A DNA stretch of 64,000 bases from Leuconostoc gelidum subsp. gelidum KCTC 3527 (GTDB taxonomy: Bacteria; Bacillota; Bacilli; Lactobacillales; Lactobacillaceae): contig NZ_AEMI01000038.1 of the NCBI RefSeq assembly GCF_000166715.1, positions 1-64,000 of the forward strand, given 5' to 3'. The position numbers and the translations under genes are program-made. Positions 1 through 7,712 of this stretch are shown in pieces (position 1 is the first letter of the stretch; each line of letters begins with the position of its first letter). The notes under the pieces were generated by a model that saw only the letters and a program-made list of their open reading frames with translations, searched no databases and was not told the DNA's origin.

Positions 1-533
1 CAATGGGCTTCCAAGATTTAGGCAATAAAATAGTTTATTATAATAGTCAAGGGCAAATGATTTATGGTGAACAAAAAATTGATAATAATTGGTATTACTT
101 CGACAAAGTAACCGGAGCTATGTCTGATGATAGTACTATTGTTCCTAAAAATGCTAAAGAGGCTGGCATTAATGGATACAATAATGGCGGCTGGGGCTAC
201 TATAGTCATAATTGTACAGCATTTGTCGCAGGCGTTTTAAGTTCTCAGGGAGTTCCAGACTCGATAATTAGAGGGCTAGGAAATGGGTCTGAGTGGGCAA
301 GTCGTGCAAGGAATAAAGGACTTCGGGTTGATTTAATTCCAGAACCTGGCACTGCTATCTCATTTAAAGGTGGAACTTCATTGTATCCATATGCTGAAGG
401 CCATGTCGCGTATATTACTAGTATAAACAATGATGGAACATTTAACATAATTGAAGGTAATTATAGTGGGTTGGCATATCATGAAAGGACAATTAGAGTA
501 GATTCGTCTGTAGCGGGAATTATACATTTTTAA
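1..533 (+). CDS. CHAP-domain cell-wall hydrolase, C-terminal part
   Basis: The reading frame is open from the window edge, so the 5' end is missing and the ATG at 3 is probably internal. The visible start has tyrosine/tryptophan-rich glucan- or choline-binding-type repeat sequence (NNWYYFDKVTG). It is followed by a CHAP domain with the expected cysteine in SHNCTAFV (about residue 70), histidine in EGHVAYI (about 134) and NIIEGNYSG near the end. Such proteins are normally secreted peptidoglycan amidases or endopeptidases held on the wall by the repeats. The bond cut cannot be told from sequence. The frame stops at TAA 531-533 and no clear terminator follows. Confidence 0.8.
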   Translation, partial: MGFQDLGNKIVYYNSQGQMIYGEQKIDNNWYYFDKVTGAMSDDSTIVPKNAKEAGINGYNNGGWGYYSHNCTAFVAGVLSSQGVPDSIIRGLGNGSEWASRARNKGLRVDLIPEPGTAISFKGGTSLYPYAEGHVAYITSINNDGTFNIIEGNYSGLAYHERTIRVDSSVAGIIHF

Positions 534-800
534 TACTATTTTTTCTAAATAAACTCGATTTTTTAATTGTTAAAGATGTAATAGGTACAAAACAAATATG
601 CTATAATTAACGTAGTGCTTTGCAGATATGTGGAGTGCTTTTTGTTTTAAAAAATTAATAATATTTATTCATGGTAAATAAAATGTACACTCATTAATTG
701 TTATAAAATTTTTAAAATAACGTATAATTAAATGAAATAAGCAATAAAATATGGCATACAATATTGTTGAACCGAGAAGAAATGATATTAACGGATAGAA

Positions 801-956
801 AAACTAAGGTTGTCAATATCCGCTTCATACAATGAAAGTCAAACAATTATTAAAATAATTGAAAATGTAAAAAAAGTTACAAAACTCATTTTAGACATTA
901 AAATATACGTTTATGACAACAGTTCAACTCATAATACTGAAACGTTGGTAAAATAG
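801..956 (+). pseudogene. Remnant of a family 2 glycosyltransferase N-terminus
   Basis: One frame from 801 encodes 51 residues ending at TAG 954-956 that read like the first part of a GT2 enzyme. SISASYNES resembles the usual nucleotide-sugar-binding start, and YVYDNSSTHNT resembles the YDNNSTDNT motif. There is no start codon in frame and the sequence stops after about 50 of the usual 230-300 residues. The flanking DNA (534-800 and 957-1190) is AT-rich with no other gene that I recognise. The lost histidine-for-aspartate position and the stop indicate decay. Next to glf and two intact GT2 genes, it is probably a dead member of the same envelope-glycan locus. Confidence 0.6.
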
Positions 957-1190
957 ACTAGGTTAATAAGATGAGCATGAGTGTATTCGAGACAGATTGG
1001 TTTATATATTGAAACGTTAATGGTAGATATGCGGTGTTCATGATTTCTATGTTTCATTTCATTTATTTTTCTCAGTGTGCTTTTATCAAAAAAGACTTAA
1101 AATTTTAATGTCGCTAATTAAAAAATTAATTCGTAAAAAAATGTTTTACAATATGCAAAGTTGAGGCTTCTCAGGTATAATGGAGATATT

Positions 1191-2381
1191 ATGGTAAATA
1201 AATTTAATACAAAAAATTATGATTATTTAATTGTTGGTGCAGGGCCATTTGGCATGATCTTTGCATATGAAGCAGCCAAACGTGGGAAAAAGTCGTTGAT
1301 CGTGGAAAAACGGCCTTATATTGCTGGAAATACCCATACACATGTAGAACATGGTATTACAGTTCATGATTTTGGTGCACACATTTTTCATACGGATAAT
1401 AAAGAAGTATGGGATTATATTCGCCAATTTGCTGAATTTAATGGCTATCAAAACCAAGTTGTCGCAAATTATCAGGGGACTTTATATAATTTGCCATTTA
1501 ATATGAATACATTTTATCAAATGTGGGGAACGAAGACGCCCGATGAAGCGCAGGCAAAAATTGCTGAACAACGTGAGTTGGCGTTGAAAGATTTAGGGGA
1601 CCGTCAGCCACGTAATTTGGAAGAACAAGCTATTTCTTTGATTGGTACTGATATTTATGAAAAGTTAATCAAAGGTTATACTGAAAAGCAATGGGGACGT
1701 CCAGCAACCGAATTACCGGCGTTCATTATAAAACGATTGCCAGTACGTTTTATTTACGATAACAACTATTTTAATCATCGTTATCAAGGAATACCGGTTG
1801 GTGGCTATACGCAAATATTTGAGCGGATGTTATCACAATCACAAGGCTTGATTGATGTGTTAACCGATACAGACTTTTTTGATTACAAAGAAACACTGTT
1901 GTCAGAGTTTCCGCGGGTTTTGTATACCGGTATGATTGATCAATTCTTTGATTATCAATTTGGTGAGTTAGAGTATCGCTCATTACGCTTTGAAAGTGAA
2001 GTGATTGATTCTGATAATTATCAAGGGAATGCTGTGATTAATTATACAGATGCCAAAACACCTTATACGCGCGTGATGGAATGGCGCCATCTTGATGGCT
2101 TGGCGGATGCAGGGAAGACAATCATTACCAAGGAATATCCACAAGAATGGGATCGATCAAAAGAAGCATATTACCCAGTTAATAATGATAAAAATACACA
2201 AATTTACAAGCAATATGCGCAAGAAGCACGACAAAAACATCCAGAAATTATTTTTGGCGGCCGACTAGGTAAATACCGTTATTTTGATATGGATCAAGTA
2301 TTTAATGACGCATTTCATACTGTACGAGACGAGTTTAATGTTGCTGCAGATTTTAATTTTGCACATGATGACACGAAGTAA
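1191..2381 (+). CDS. glf: UDP-galactopyranose mutase
   Basis: 396-residue flavoprotein expected to interconvert UDP-galactopyranose and UDP-galactofuranose in the cytoplasm, supplying Galf for surface glycans. The N-terminus has the FAD-binding Rossmann motif (VGAGPFGMIFAYEAAKRG). GAHIFHT, the KQWGRPATELP segment and the C-terminal GGRLGKYRYFDMDQV block are typical of Glf. The ORF can be extended to a TTG at 1161, but the ATG at 1191 is preceded by GGAG at the right distance and gives the normal family start. A TATAAT at 1176-1181 lies so close that a transcript from it would carry almost no leader. Two glycosyltransferase genes follow in the same direction. Confidence 0.93.
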   Translation: MVNKFNTKNYDYLIVGAGPFGMIFAYEAAKRGKKSLIVEKRPYIAGNTHTHVEHGITVHDFGAHIFHTDNKEVWDYIRQFAEFNGYQNQVVANYQGTLYNLPFNMNTFYQMWGTKTPDEAQAKIAEQRELALKDLGDRQPRNLEEQAISLIGTDIYEKLIKGYTEKQWGRPATELPAFIIKRLPVRFIYDNNYFNHRYQGIPVGGYTQIFERMLSQSQGLIDVLTDTDFFDYKETLLSEFPRVLYTGMIDQFFDYQFGELEYRSLRFESEVIDSDNYQGNAVINYTDAKTPYTRVMEWRHLDGLADAGKTIITKEYPQEWDRSKEAYYPVNNDKNTQIYKQYAQEARQKHPEIIFGGRLGKYRYFDMDQVFNDAFHTVRDEFNVAADFNFAHDDTK

Positions 2382-2419
2382 AATGCCCAATGGGCGTACA
2401 TAAAAATTTAGGACCTAAA

Positions 2420-3379
2420 ATGACAGAAAAAATTGACAATTATTCAATTGAAAAATCAGAAGTATTATCACTGGTAGTTCCCGTTCATAATGAAGAAGAA
2501 ACAATTCAAACTTTTTATGATACTTTATCTGCTCTGAAAGATAAAGTAACAGCCACAATAGAATATCATTTTGTTGATGATGGTTCGACAGATCACACAC
2601 TTAGTATCCTTCGTGAATTAGCTAATCATGATGAAAACGTCCACTACATTAGTTTTTCTCGTAACTTTGGAAAAGAAGCTGGGCTTTATGCTGGTCTGCA
2701 ACAAACAACTGGACAATATGTTGCAGTGATGGATGTTGATTTACAAGACCCACCAGAATTATTGCCACAAATGTTGCAGGATGTCCAGAGTGGCGATTAT
2801 GATGCTGTAGGCACAAGACGAGCTGATCGGTCAGGCGAAGCCAGAATACGGTCATGGTTTTCTGCACAATTTTATGTGTGGATGAATAAGATAAGTGAAA
2901 CACAACTTGTCGATGGGGCACGTGATTATCGTGTGATGACACGACAGATGGTTAATGCAATTTTGTCAATGAGTGAGAATCAACGATTTAGTAAAGGCAT
3001 ATTTAGTTGGGTTGGCTTTAAAACAAAGTATATCCCATTTGAAAATAGGGAACGTGTTGCTGGTAGCACGTCATGGTCATTTTGGTCATTATCAAAATAT
3101 GCTATTGCGGGTATTGTTTCATTTTCAACTTTTCCACTAACGATTATAACTGGTCTTGGATTTCTCTCGTTTGGTATCTCACTACTGAGTGCGGCTTTTA
3201 TTGTTATTCGTGCTTTGGCTTACAATAACAGCGTTGCAGGTTGGCCATCAATGGTAACAATTATTTTATTTATTGGTGGCATACAGCTACTAAGTCTAGG
3301 TGTTATTGGCCGTTATGTCGCTGCTATCTTTTTAGAATCGAAACATCGACCAATTTATATTACACGAGAAGAAAAATAA
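2420..3379 (+). CDS. Bactoprenol-type glycosyltransferase, GT2 with two TM helices
   Basis: 319 residues resembling the GtrB/CsbB/YkcC family, which move a hexose from a nucleotide sugar to undecaprenyl phosphate at the inner membrane face. A GT2 domain starts at VVPVHNEEETI and has VDDGSTDHT and the DVDLQDPPE metal-binding motif. Two hydrophobic helices lie near the C-terminus (about residues 235-260 and 270-300), as usual for this family. The ORF opens at 2390, but the ATG at 2420 has an AGGA motif 8 nt upstream and removes an unconvincing 10-residue extension. It lies 38 nt after glf, so the lipid-linked sugar could feed the same surface polymer. The donor sugar is unknown. Confidence 0.82.
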   Translation: MTEKIDNYSIEKSEVLSLVVPVHNEEETIQTFYDTLSALKDKVTATIEYHFVDDGSTDHTLSILRELANHDENVHYISFSRNFGKEAGLYAGLQQTTGQYVAVMDVDLQDPPELLPQMLQDVQSGDYDAVGTRRADRSGEARIRSWFSAQFYVWMNKISETQLVDGARDYRVMTRQMVNAILSMSENQRFSKGIFSWVGFKTKYIPFENRERVAGSTSWSFWSLSKYAIAGIVSFSTFPLTIITGLGFLSFGISLLSAAFIVIRALAYNNSVAGWPSMVTIILFIGGIQLLSLGVIGRYVAAIFLESKHRPIYITREEK

Positions 3380-3398
3380 TTTTAAAGGATTATCGACT

Positions 3399-3830
3399 AT
3401 GAAACGAGTGATCACATACGGCACCTTTGATATGTTACATTATGGGCACATCAATTTATTAAAACGTGCAAAAGAAATGGGTGATTATTTAATTGTTGCA
3501 CTTTCAACTGACGAGTTTAATTGGCATTCAAAACAAAAGAAAACTTATTTTTCATATGAAAAGCGCAAACAATTATTGGAAGCCATTCGCTATGTTGATT
3601 TAGTTATTCCGGAGGAAGCGTGGGACCAAAAAACCTCGGATGTTAAGTTATACAAAGTAGATACGTTTGTTATGGGTGATGATTGGGCTGGCCAATTCGA
3701 TTTTTTGCAAGATGAAACAGATGCAGAGGTTGTCTATCTAGCGCGCACGCCTGAAATATCAACAACTCAGATTAAAAAAGATTTAAATACAAAAGATTTG
3801 ACGACTGATCATAAATCTAAAACAGATTAG
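3399..3830 (+). CDS. tagD: Glycerol-3-phosphate cytidylyltransferase
   Basis: 143 residues, slightly longer than Bacillus TagD (about 129) because of a polar C-terminal tail. The enzyme joins CTP and glycerol-3-phosphate to CDP-glycerol, the precursor of poly(glycerol phosphate) wall teichoic acid. The nucleotidyltransferase signature TYGTFDMLHYGHINLL (HxGH) is at the N-terminus and RTPEISTTQIK matches the second conserved motif. An AAAGGA motif precedes the ATG. It starts 19 nt after the glucosyltransferase and is followed by a terminator, so it is likely the last gene of the glf transcription unit. Confidence 0.92.
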   Translation: MKRVITYGTFDMLHYGHINLLKRAKEMGDYLIVALSTDEFNWHSKQKKTYFSYEKRKQLLEAIRYVDLVIPEEAWDQKTSDVKLYKVDTFVMGDDWAGQFDFLQDETDAEVVYLARTPEISTTQIKKDLNTKDLTTDHKSKTD

Positions 3831-3837
3831 TTTTTTG

Positions 3838-3864
3838 TTAAAAAGGGCGAAAAGCCTTTTTTAT
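3838..3864 (+). terminator. Rho-independent terminator after tagD
   Basis: AAAAAGG and CCTTTTTT arms pair around a short GCGAAAAG loop, with a T-run, directly downstream of the tagD stop. The stem is A/T-rich apart from three G-C pairs, so it is moderate in strength. Confidence 0.65.
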
Positions 3865-3922
3865 TCGCACAAATAATCAGTTAATGCCGTAATAAAACTG
3901 TTAGGCAGACAAATAAGGAGTT

Positions 3923-4834
3923 ATGATGATAAAATTATCCGTATCAGCAGTTCTTGTAACATATAATCGATTAGAATTACTAAGTAAATCGATTCAAAAG
4001 GTTTTAAGTCAAGATACTGATAAATTGAGACATCTGATTATTATTGACGGTGCAAGTACTGATGGGACACGTGAATATTTGGATAGCTTGTCAGATGGTC
4101 GCTTAATCATTGTACATTTATCTGAAAATATAGGTGGTGCTGGTGGTTTTAACTCGGGTATTCGGACATTTTTTGAACAAACAAATGACGATTTTGTATG
4201 GTTAATGGATGATGATTCAATGCCAACAGCTGATGCGTTAACAAATTTGTTAGATATGTTTGATAATAATAAGTTGGCCGGTTGGGGTGCTAGTAAAGTG
4301 GTATGGACAGATGGTAACTGGGCTAAAATGAATATACCGGGTTTGCTAAATGGGAATAAGCGTAGAATATATCAGGGTGATGAAAAATGGCTACCCATTA
4401 AACATGCAACTTTTGTATCTACTATTTTTAAACGTGATCTAATTAAAAAAATTGGTTTACCTCAAAAAGAATACTTCATTTGGGGCGATGATATTGAGTA
4501 TACCGAACGTGCAGCACGTGCTATGTCTGGATATCTTGTTCATCAATCAATTGTGATACATGCCAGTCAATTTAATTCAGAACCCGGTGATATTGTTGGT
4601 GAAGTAGATGCAAGTCGGCTACCACGATACTTATTTGAATATCGAAATCGCCTATTAACATCTCGACGTCGACATTCTCATTTAAAACTTATCAAAACAC
4701 TAGGGCACAGTGTGCTTGATTTTTTAAAAACACTATTTTTACCTGGTGTGCAATATCGTGGCCAAAAAATAAGATTGATTGTAAAGGGTACAATTAATGG
4801 CTTTAAATTTAATCCTGATATTGAAAAATTGTGA
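3923..4834 (+). CDS. Galactofuranosyltransferase-like GT2 enzyme
   Basis: 303 residues with a GT2 fold: VTYNRLELL at the start, IIDGASTDGT, the NIGGAGGFN segment, the WLMDDDS (DDD) metal-binding site and FIWGDDIEYTERA near residue 190. The last motif resembles the catalytic base region of GlfT-type galactofuranosyltransferases. Closeness to glf supports UDP-Galf as donor, but this is inference; rhamnosyltransferases share the layout. No TM helix is evident. A strong AAGGAG lies just upstream; the ATG at 3926 is an alternative start. It is separated from tagD by a terminator, so it may have its own promoter. Confidence 0.78.
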   Translation: MMIKLSVSAVLVTYNRLELLSKSIQKVLSQDTDKLRHLIIIDGASTDGTREYLDSLSDGRLIIVHLSENIGGAGGFNSGIRTFFEQTNDDFVWLMDDDSMPTADALTNLLDMFDNNKLAGWGASKVVWTDGNWAKMNIPGLLNGNKRRIYQGDEKWLPIKHATFVSTIFKRDLIKKIGLPQKEYFIWGDDIEYTERAARAMSGYLVHQSIVIHASQFNSEPGDIVGEVDASRLPRYLFEYRNRLLTSRRRHSHLKLIKTLGHSVLDFLKTLFLPGVQYRGQKIRLIVKGTINGFKFNPDIEKL

Positions 4835-4918
4835 TGAATTCAAAAAGTAAAGCATAGTATTTTTTGCTGTTAAAAAATATTTGATATAAACTAGAAAGCT
4901 ATTTAATTTCTATCGTAC

Positions 4919-4955
4919 ATGACATAATAGCGTCTTTTTTTGATATAATAAGAAT
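4919..4955 (+). promoter_or_regulatory. Promoter that would make a leaderless mRNA for the cold-shock gene
   Basis: A perfect TATAAT lies at 4944-4949. An ATGACA at 4919-4924 (19-nt spacer) is the best -35 candidate. The usual start point about 7 nt after the -10 box falls on the A of the ATG at 4956. No SD lies upstream of that ATG, which fits translation of a leaderless transcript. Confidence 0.6.
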
Positions 4956-5180
4956 ATGAAAACAGGAATAGTAAAAATTTGGCAAAAAGAACGTGGCTAT
5001 GGCTACATTACACCCGACGATGGGGGCGAAGATGTATTTGTGCATTTTAATGGTATTGATATGGTAGGATTTAAATCACTTATTCAAGGTGAAAAAGTAA
5101 ATTATGTGCTTGTTCAAGGGTTTAAGAATTATCAGGCGGCGGAAGTGAGTCCGATTATGAAGCAAGCGGTTGATGCATAA
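4956..5180 (+). CDS. Cold-shock-domain protein
   Basis: 74 residues forming one cold-shock OB fold. RNP1 is ERGYGYITP (Y in place of the usual F) and RNP2 is DVFVHF. These proteins bind single-stranded RNA or DNA and act as RNA chaperones. The middle and C-terminal part (EKVNYVLVQGFKNYQAAEV) differs from standard CspA/B, so it may be a specialised member. The start lacks an SD and sits where transcription should begin. Its TAA overlaps the ATG of nudF by one base, so the two are co-transcribed. Confidence 0.85.
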   Translation: MKTGIVKIWQKERGYGYITPDDGGEDVFVHFNGIDMVGFKSLIQGEKVNYVLVQGFKNYQAAEVSPIMKQAVDA

Positions 5181-5731
5181 TGGCAGAGCGCGAGCATGTC
5201 ATTGGTTCAAAAATAATTTATAAAGGGCCGATTTTCAGCATCGAAACACAATCAGTTAATTTATATAATGGTCGTCAAGCTGAGCGTGATATTGTAAGGC
5301 ATGTTCCGGCAATAGCAGTCTTACCATTTATTGATGCAGATCATATGATATTAGAAAAACAGTATCGTGCGTCGATTGGTGATTTTATTTTAGAAATACC
5401 TGCTGGTAAACTGGACGAGCGCGACTTTGATCAACCTGAACATGCGGTTGAACGTGAACTCAATGAAGAGTTACGAATGACTGCTGGTGTTATTAAGCGC
5501 ATAGTGGGTTTTTTTGAAACAGTTGGGTTTTCCGATGCCTACATGCATGTTTATACTGCTCAAGATCTTCAAGCGGTTAGTGAAAAAGAGCAGTTACCAA
5601 GAGACTTAGGCGAATCTTTAGATCTGGTGACAGTATCATTTAATGATATGAAAGTGTTGTTTGAAACTGGTAAACTGAATGATCAAAAAACGATATTAGC
5701 ATTCTTGTACTGGTCATATTTAAGAGGTTAA
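5180..5731 (+). CDS. nudF: ADP-ribose pyrophosphatase, Nudix family
   Basis: 183 residues. The Nudix box runs from AGKLDERDF to RELNEELRM (about residues 73-99), giving the Mg2+-binding helix that cleaves ADP-ribose to AMP and ribose-5-phosphate. The box spacing is slightly longer than in E. coli NudF, with extra acidic residues. It shares one base with the upstream cold-shock gene (TAATG) and has no good SD, so it is probably translated by coupling. A small membrane protein gene follows 1 nt downstream. The order nudF - small protein - mtnN is common in lactic acid bacteria as far as I recall. Confidence 0.85.
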   Translation: MAEREHVIGSKIIYKGPIFSIETQSVNLYNGRQAERDIVRHVPAIAVLPFIDADHMILEKQYRASIGDFILEIPAGKLDERDFDQPEHAVERELNEELRMTAGVIKRIVGFFETVGFSDAYMHVYTAQDLQAVSEKEQLPRDLGESLDLVTVSFNDMKVLFETGKLNDQKTILAFLYWSYLRG

Positions 5732-5732
5732 A

Positions 5733-6029
5733 ATGTCTGAAGAACTATCACGAAGGGCAGCTAAAAGAGCTCAAAAAAAACGTGAGAAAGAACGCAATCA
5801 AGTTGAAAAAAATTATGCTAGAGAACATCCTACAAAAATAACAGTTGTGTCACCAGAAACACGCGAAGAAATGCGTCTAACACGCAAGGGACGTTATGAA
5901 CTCGGATCTGATGGAAAACTCACAACATTAGGCAAATCAAAGCGGTTAACACATCGCTACAACCTTACGATTGTTGTACTGTTACTCTTTATTGTGGCGA
6001 CATATGCATTCTTTTTTCTTGTGAATTAA
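5733..6029 (+). CDS. Small single-pass membrane protein, unknown function
   Basis: 98 residues. The first 50 are highly charged (AAKRAQKKREKER), predicted helical and cytoplasmic. One hydrophobic helix lies at the C-terminus (about residues 77-97, NLTIVVLLLFIVATYAFFFLV), so it looks tail-anchored. I do not recognise a functional domain. AAGAGG precedes the ATG. Position between nudF and mtnN suggests it belongs to that operon, but this does not reveal its job. Confidence 0.7.
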   Translation: MSEELSRRAAKRAQKKREKERNQVEKNYAREHPTKITVVSPETREEMRLTRKGRYELGSDGKLTTLGKSKRLTHRYNLTIVVLLLFIVATYAFFFLVN

Positions 6030-6080
6030 TTTGCTGTAAATAAAAAAGAGATACTCAAAAAGTTACGAACACATAGAAAT

Positions 6081-6155
6081 GAAAGGAAACTTACTGACAA
6101 GTTTAGATTGTACGGCCTCAAGTGCTGATACTAATGAATTGTTAGTCACTTAATT
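6081..6155 (+). promoter_or_regulatory. SD and start of mtnN separated by a hairpin
   Basis: The only good SD (GAAAGGA, 6081-6087) is 68 nt from the mtnN ATG. ACTGACAA (6093-6100) pairs with TTGTTAGT (6139-6146), 8 bp with one G-U, leaving exactly 9 nt to the ATG. A 24-codon frame (ATG 6079 to TAA 6151-6153) ends 2 nt before mtnN; its ATG is upstream of the SD, so only an in-frame CTG at 6094 could use that SD. Confidence 0.55.
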
Positions 6156-6830
6156 ATGAAAATTGGAATTATTACGCCAATGGCGGAAGAAAAAATTGCC
6201 CTAATTGCTGCATTAGAAAATACAGCCACAAAACGTCATGGCGGTACAGAAATTACGACTGGACAATACCATGGTCATGAGATTGTGTTAACTGAATCAG
6301 GTATTGGTAAAGTTGCGGCAGCATCAGCGACTACTGTGCTAATTGACAATTTCCAACCCGATCTAGTTGTTAATACGGGATCAGCCGGTGCGCTAGACCC
6401 TGATTTAAAAATAGGCGATGAGGTTGTAGGAACGCGCGTTGCGTACTCAGATGTTGATGTAACTGTGTTTGGTTATGATTTTGGTCAAGTACCCAATCGG
6501 CCACTGTATTATGAGGCAGATGAACAAGTTGTCAGAGAGTTTGCACAGTTGGCAGCAGTTAAAACGGGTCTTATTGTTTCAGGTGATCAATTTGTGCAAG
6601 ATGAGGCTAAAAAACGTATTTTGACACATTTCCCTGAAGCTGTGCTTGCCGAAATGGAGGCTGCAGCTGTGGCACAAGTGGCTTATCAATTTAACACACC
6701 TTTTATTGTGTTACGAGGCGTATCAGATTTGGCAAATGGTGATTCTGGAATTGTATTTGACGATTACGTTGTAGAAGCAGGAAAAGTTTCGGCTAAACTA
6801 CTCTTATCATATTTGGACAGCAAAGCATAA
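6156..6830 (+). CDS. mtnN: 5'-methylthioadenosine/S-adenosylhomocysteine nucleosidase
   Basis: 224 residues, full length. It hydrolyses MTA and SAH to adenine plus the thioribose, clearing products of SAM use and feeding the LuxS route. The family start MKIGIITPMAEEK, VNTGSAGALDPDLKIGD, SGDQFV and AEMEAAAVAQVA (the substrate-binding Met-Glu) are present, as is RGVSDLANG with the catalytic aspartate. The gene has no SD at normal distance; see the leader entry. A G/C-rich hairpin with a T-run follows the stop. Confidence 0.94.
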   Translation: MKIGIITPMAEEKIALIAALENTATKRHGGTEITTGQYHGHEIVLTESGIGKVAAASATTVLIDNFQPDLVVNTGSAGALDPDLKIGDEVVGTRVAYSDVDVTVFGYDFGQVPNRPLYYEADEQVVREFAQLAAVKTGLIVSGDQFVQDEAKKRILTHFPEAVLAEMEAAAVAQVAYQFNTPFIVLRGVSDLANGDSGIVFDDYVVEAGKVSAKLLLSYLDSKA

Positions 6831-6832
6831 GC

Positions 6833-6853
6833 GGGCCGCGATAGCGGCTTTTT
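6833..6853 (+). terminator. Terminator after mtnN
   Basis: GCCGC (6835-6839) pairs with GCGGC (6844-6848) around GATA, followed by five Ts. Confidence 0.7.
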
Positions 6854-6910
6854 GTATTTTTAAAATGAATATGATACCATAAAATTACGAAATAAGTTAA
6901 GGACTGAGAA

Positions 6911-7567
6911 ATGATAACAACTTATAATTTAAAAGCATGTGGTGATATTTTGGTGATTGTTTTAGCACCTAATGCCAACAAGCAGCAGGTCACGACAAAC
7001 GGTCAAGTAACACGTATTCAAAATAGTGATACAAAGAAAACAACAGGATTTAATATTGCTGGTCTTGGCAAACAATTAAATATTACATTACAAAATGGTC
7101 AAATTTATCTCGAAAAAGATCAAATTACAATTGTGAATAATGCGATTCGAGAAGCAGGGTTTAATGATGTTTTGGTGGCAGAAGCATCAAAATTAGTCAT
7201 TGGACGAGTTAAGAGTATCAAGTCACATCCTGATTCGGATCATCTATCTGTCACGTCAACAGCAGTAAGTGACGAGAAAGTGTTACAAATTGTTTCTGGC
7301 TCGCCAAACATGCGAGAAGGCATCAAGGTTGTTGTTGCACAACCAGGTACCATGATGCCATCAGGTGCATTAATTTGGGACGGTGCCCTCCGAGGTGTAC
7401 CATCAAGTGGGATGATTGTTTCAGGTCGTGAACTGCAATTGGTCGGTGCGCCAGATAAACCTGGTGCACTCATTTTACCAGAAAACTTTGGTGAAATTGG
7501 CGAACCTTTTGACTTTGATAAAGCGAAATCATTATATAAAGATGGCTTAGTGGATACTGAATATTAA
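6911..7567 (+). CDS. ytpR: YtpR-family tRNA-binding protein
   Basis: 218 residues. The C-terminal half (about 95-200) is an EMAPII-like tRNA-binding OB domain like that at the N-terminus of bacterial PheT: VIGRVKSIKSHPDSDHLSVTS, then IVSGSPNMREG and GMIVSGREL. The N-terminal half is the small domain usual in YtpR. Its role is not firmly known; a tRNA-related function is inferred from the fold. AAGGA lies 9 nt before the ATG. A 47-codon ORF follows with only 1 nt between, then murC. Confidence 0.88.
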   Translation: MITTYNLKACGDILVIVLAPNANKQQVTTNGQVTRIQNSDTKKTTGFNIAGLGKQLNITLQNGQIYLEKDQITIVNNAIREAGFNDVLVAEASKLVIGRVKSIKSHPDSDHLSVTSTAVSDEKVLQIVSGSPNMREGIKVVVAQPGTMMPSGALIWDGALRGVPSSGMIVSGRELQLVGAPDKPGALILPENFGEIGEPFDFDKAKSLYKDGLVDTEY

Positions 7568-7568
7568 A

Positions 7569-7712
7569 ATGTTAATACAAGATAAATTACAAAATGCACC
7601 GCGTACTTATCGCACGTTAAATGATGAAAATGCGCAGTATAAAAAATTGATATTTGAGCTACGCAAAGGTGAATTGCAGTACTTTACATTTTTACCAAAT
7701 AAGGGGAAATAA
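7569..7712 (+). CDS. Small ORF, 47 residues, between ytpR and murC
   Basis: ATG at 7569 opens 47 codons ending at TAA 7710-7712, overlapping the murC ATG by one base. The product starts MLIQDKLQNAPRTYRTLNDE and continues with IFELRKGELQYFTFLPNKGK; it is polar, without signal or TM helix. It fills almost the whole gap between ytpR (1 nt) and murC (overlap), and its last codons contain the murC SD (AAGGGGAAA). That tight packing supports a real coupled gene. I do not recognise the family, and its own SD is poor. Confidence 0.55.
   Translation: MLIQDKLQNAPRTYRTLNDENAQYKKLIFELRKGELQYFTFLPNKGK

Noticed and set aside
1161-1190. TTG start extending glf by 10 residues
   Set aside because: The ATG at 1191 has GGAG at proper spacing and gives the usual Glf N-terminus.
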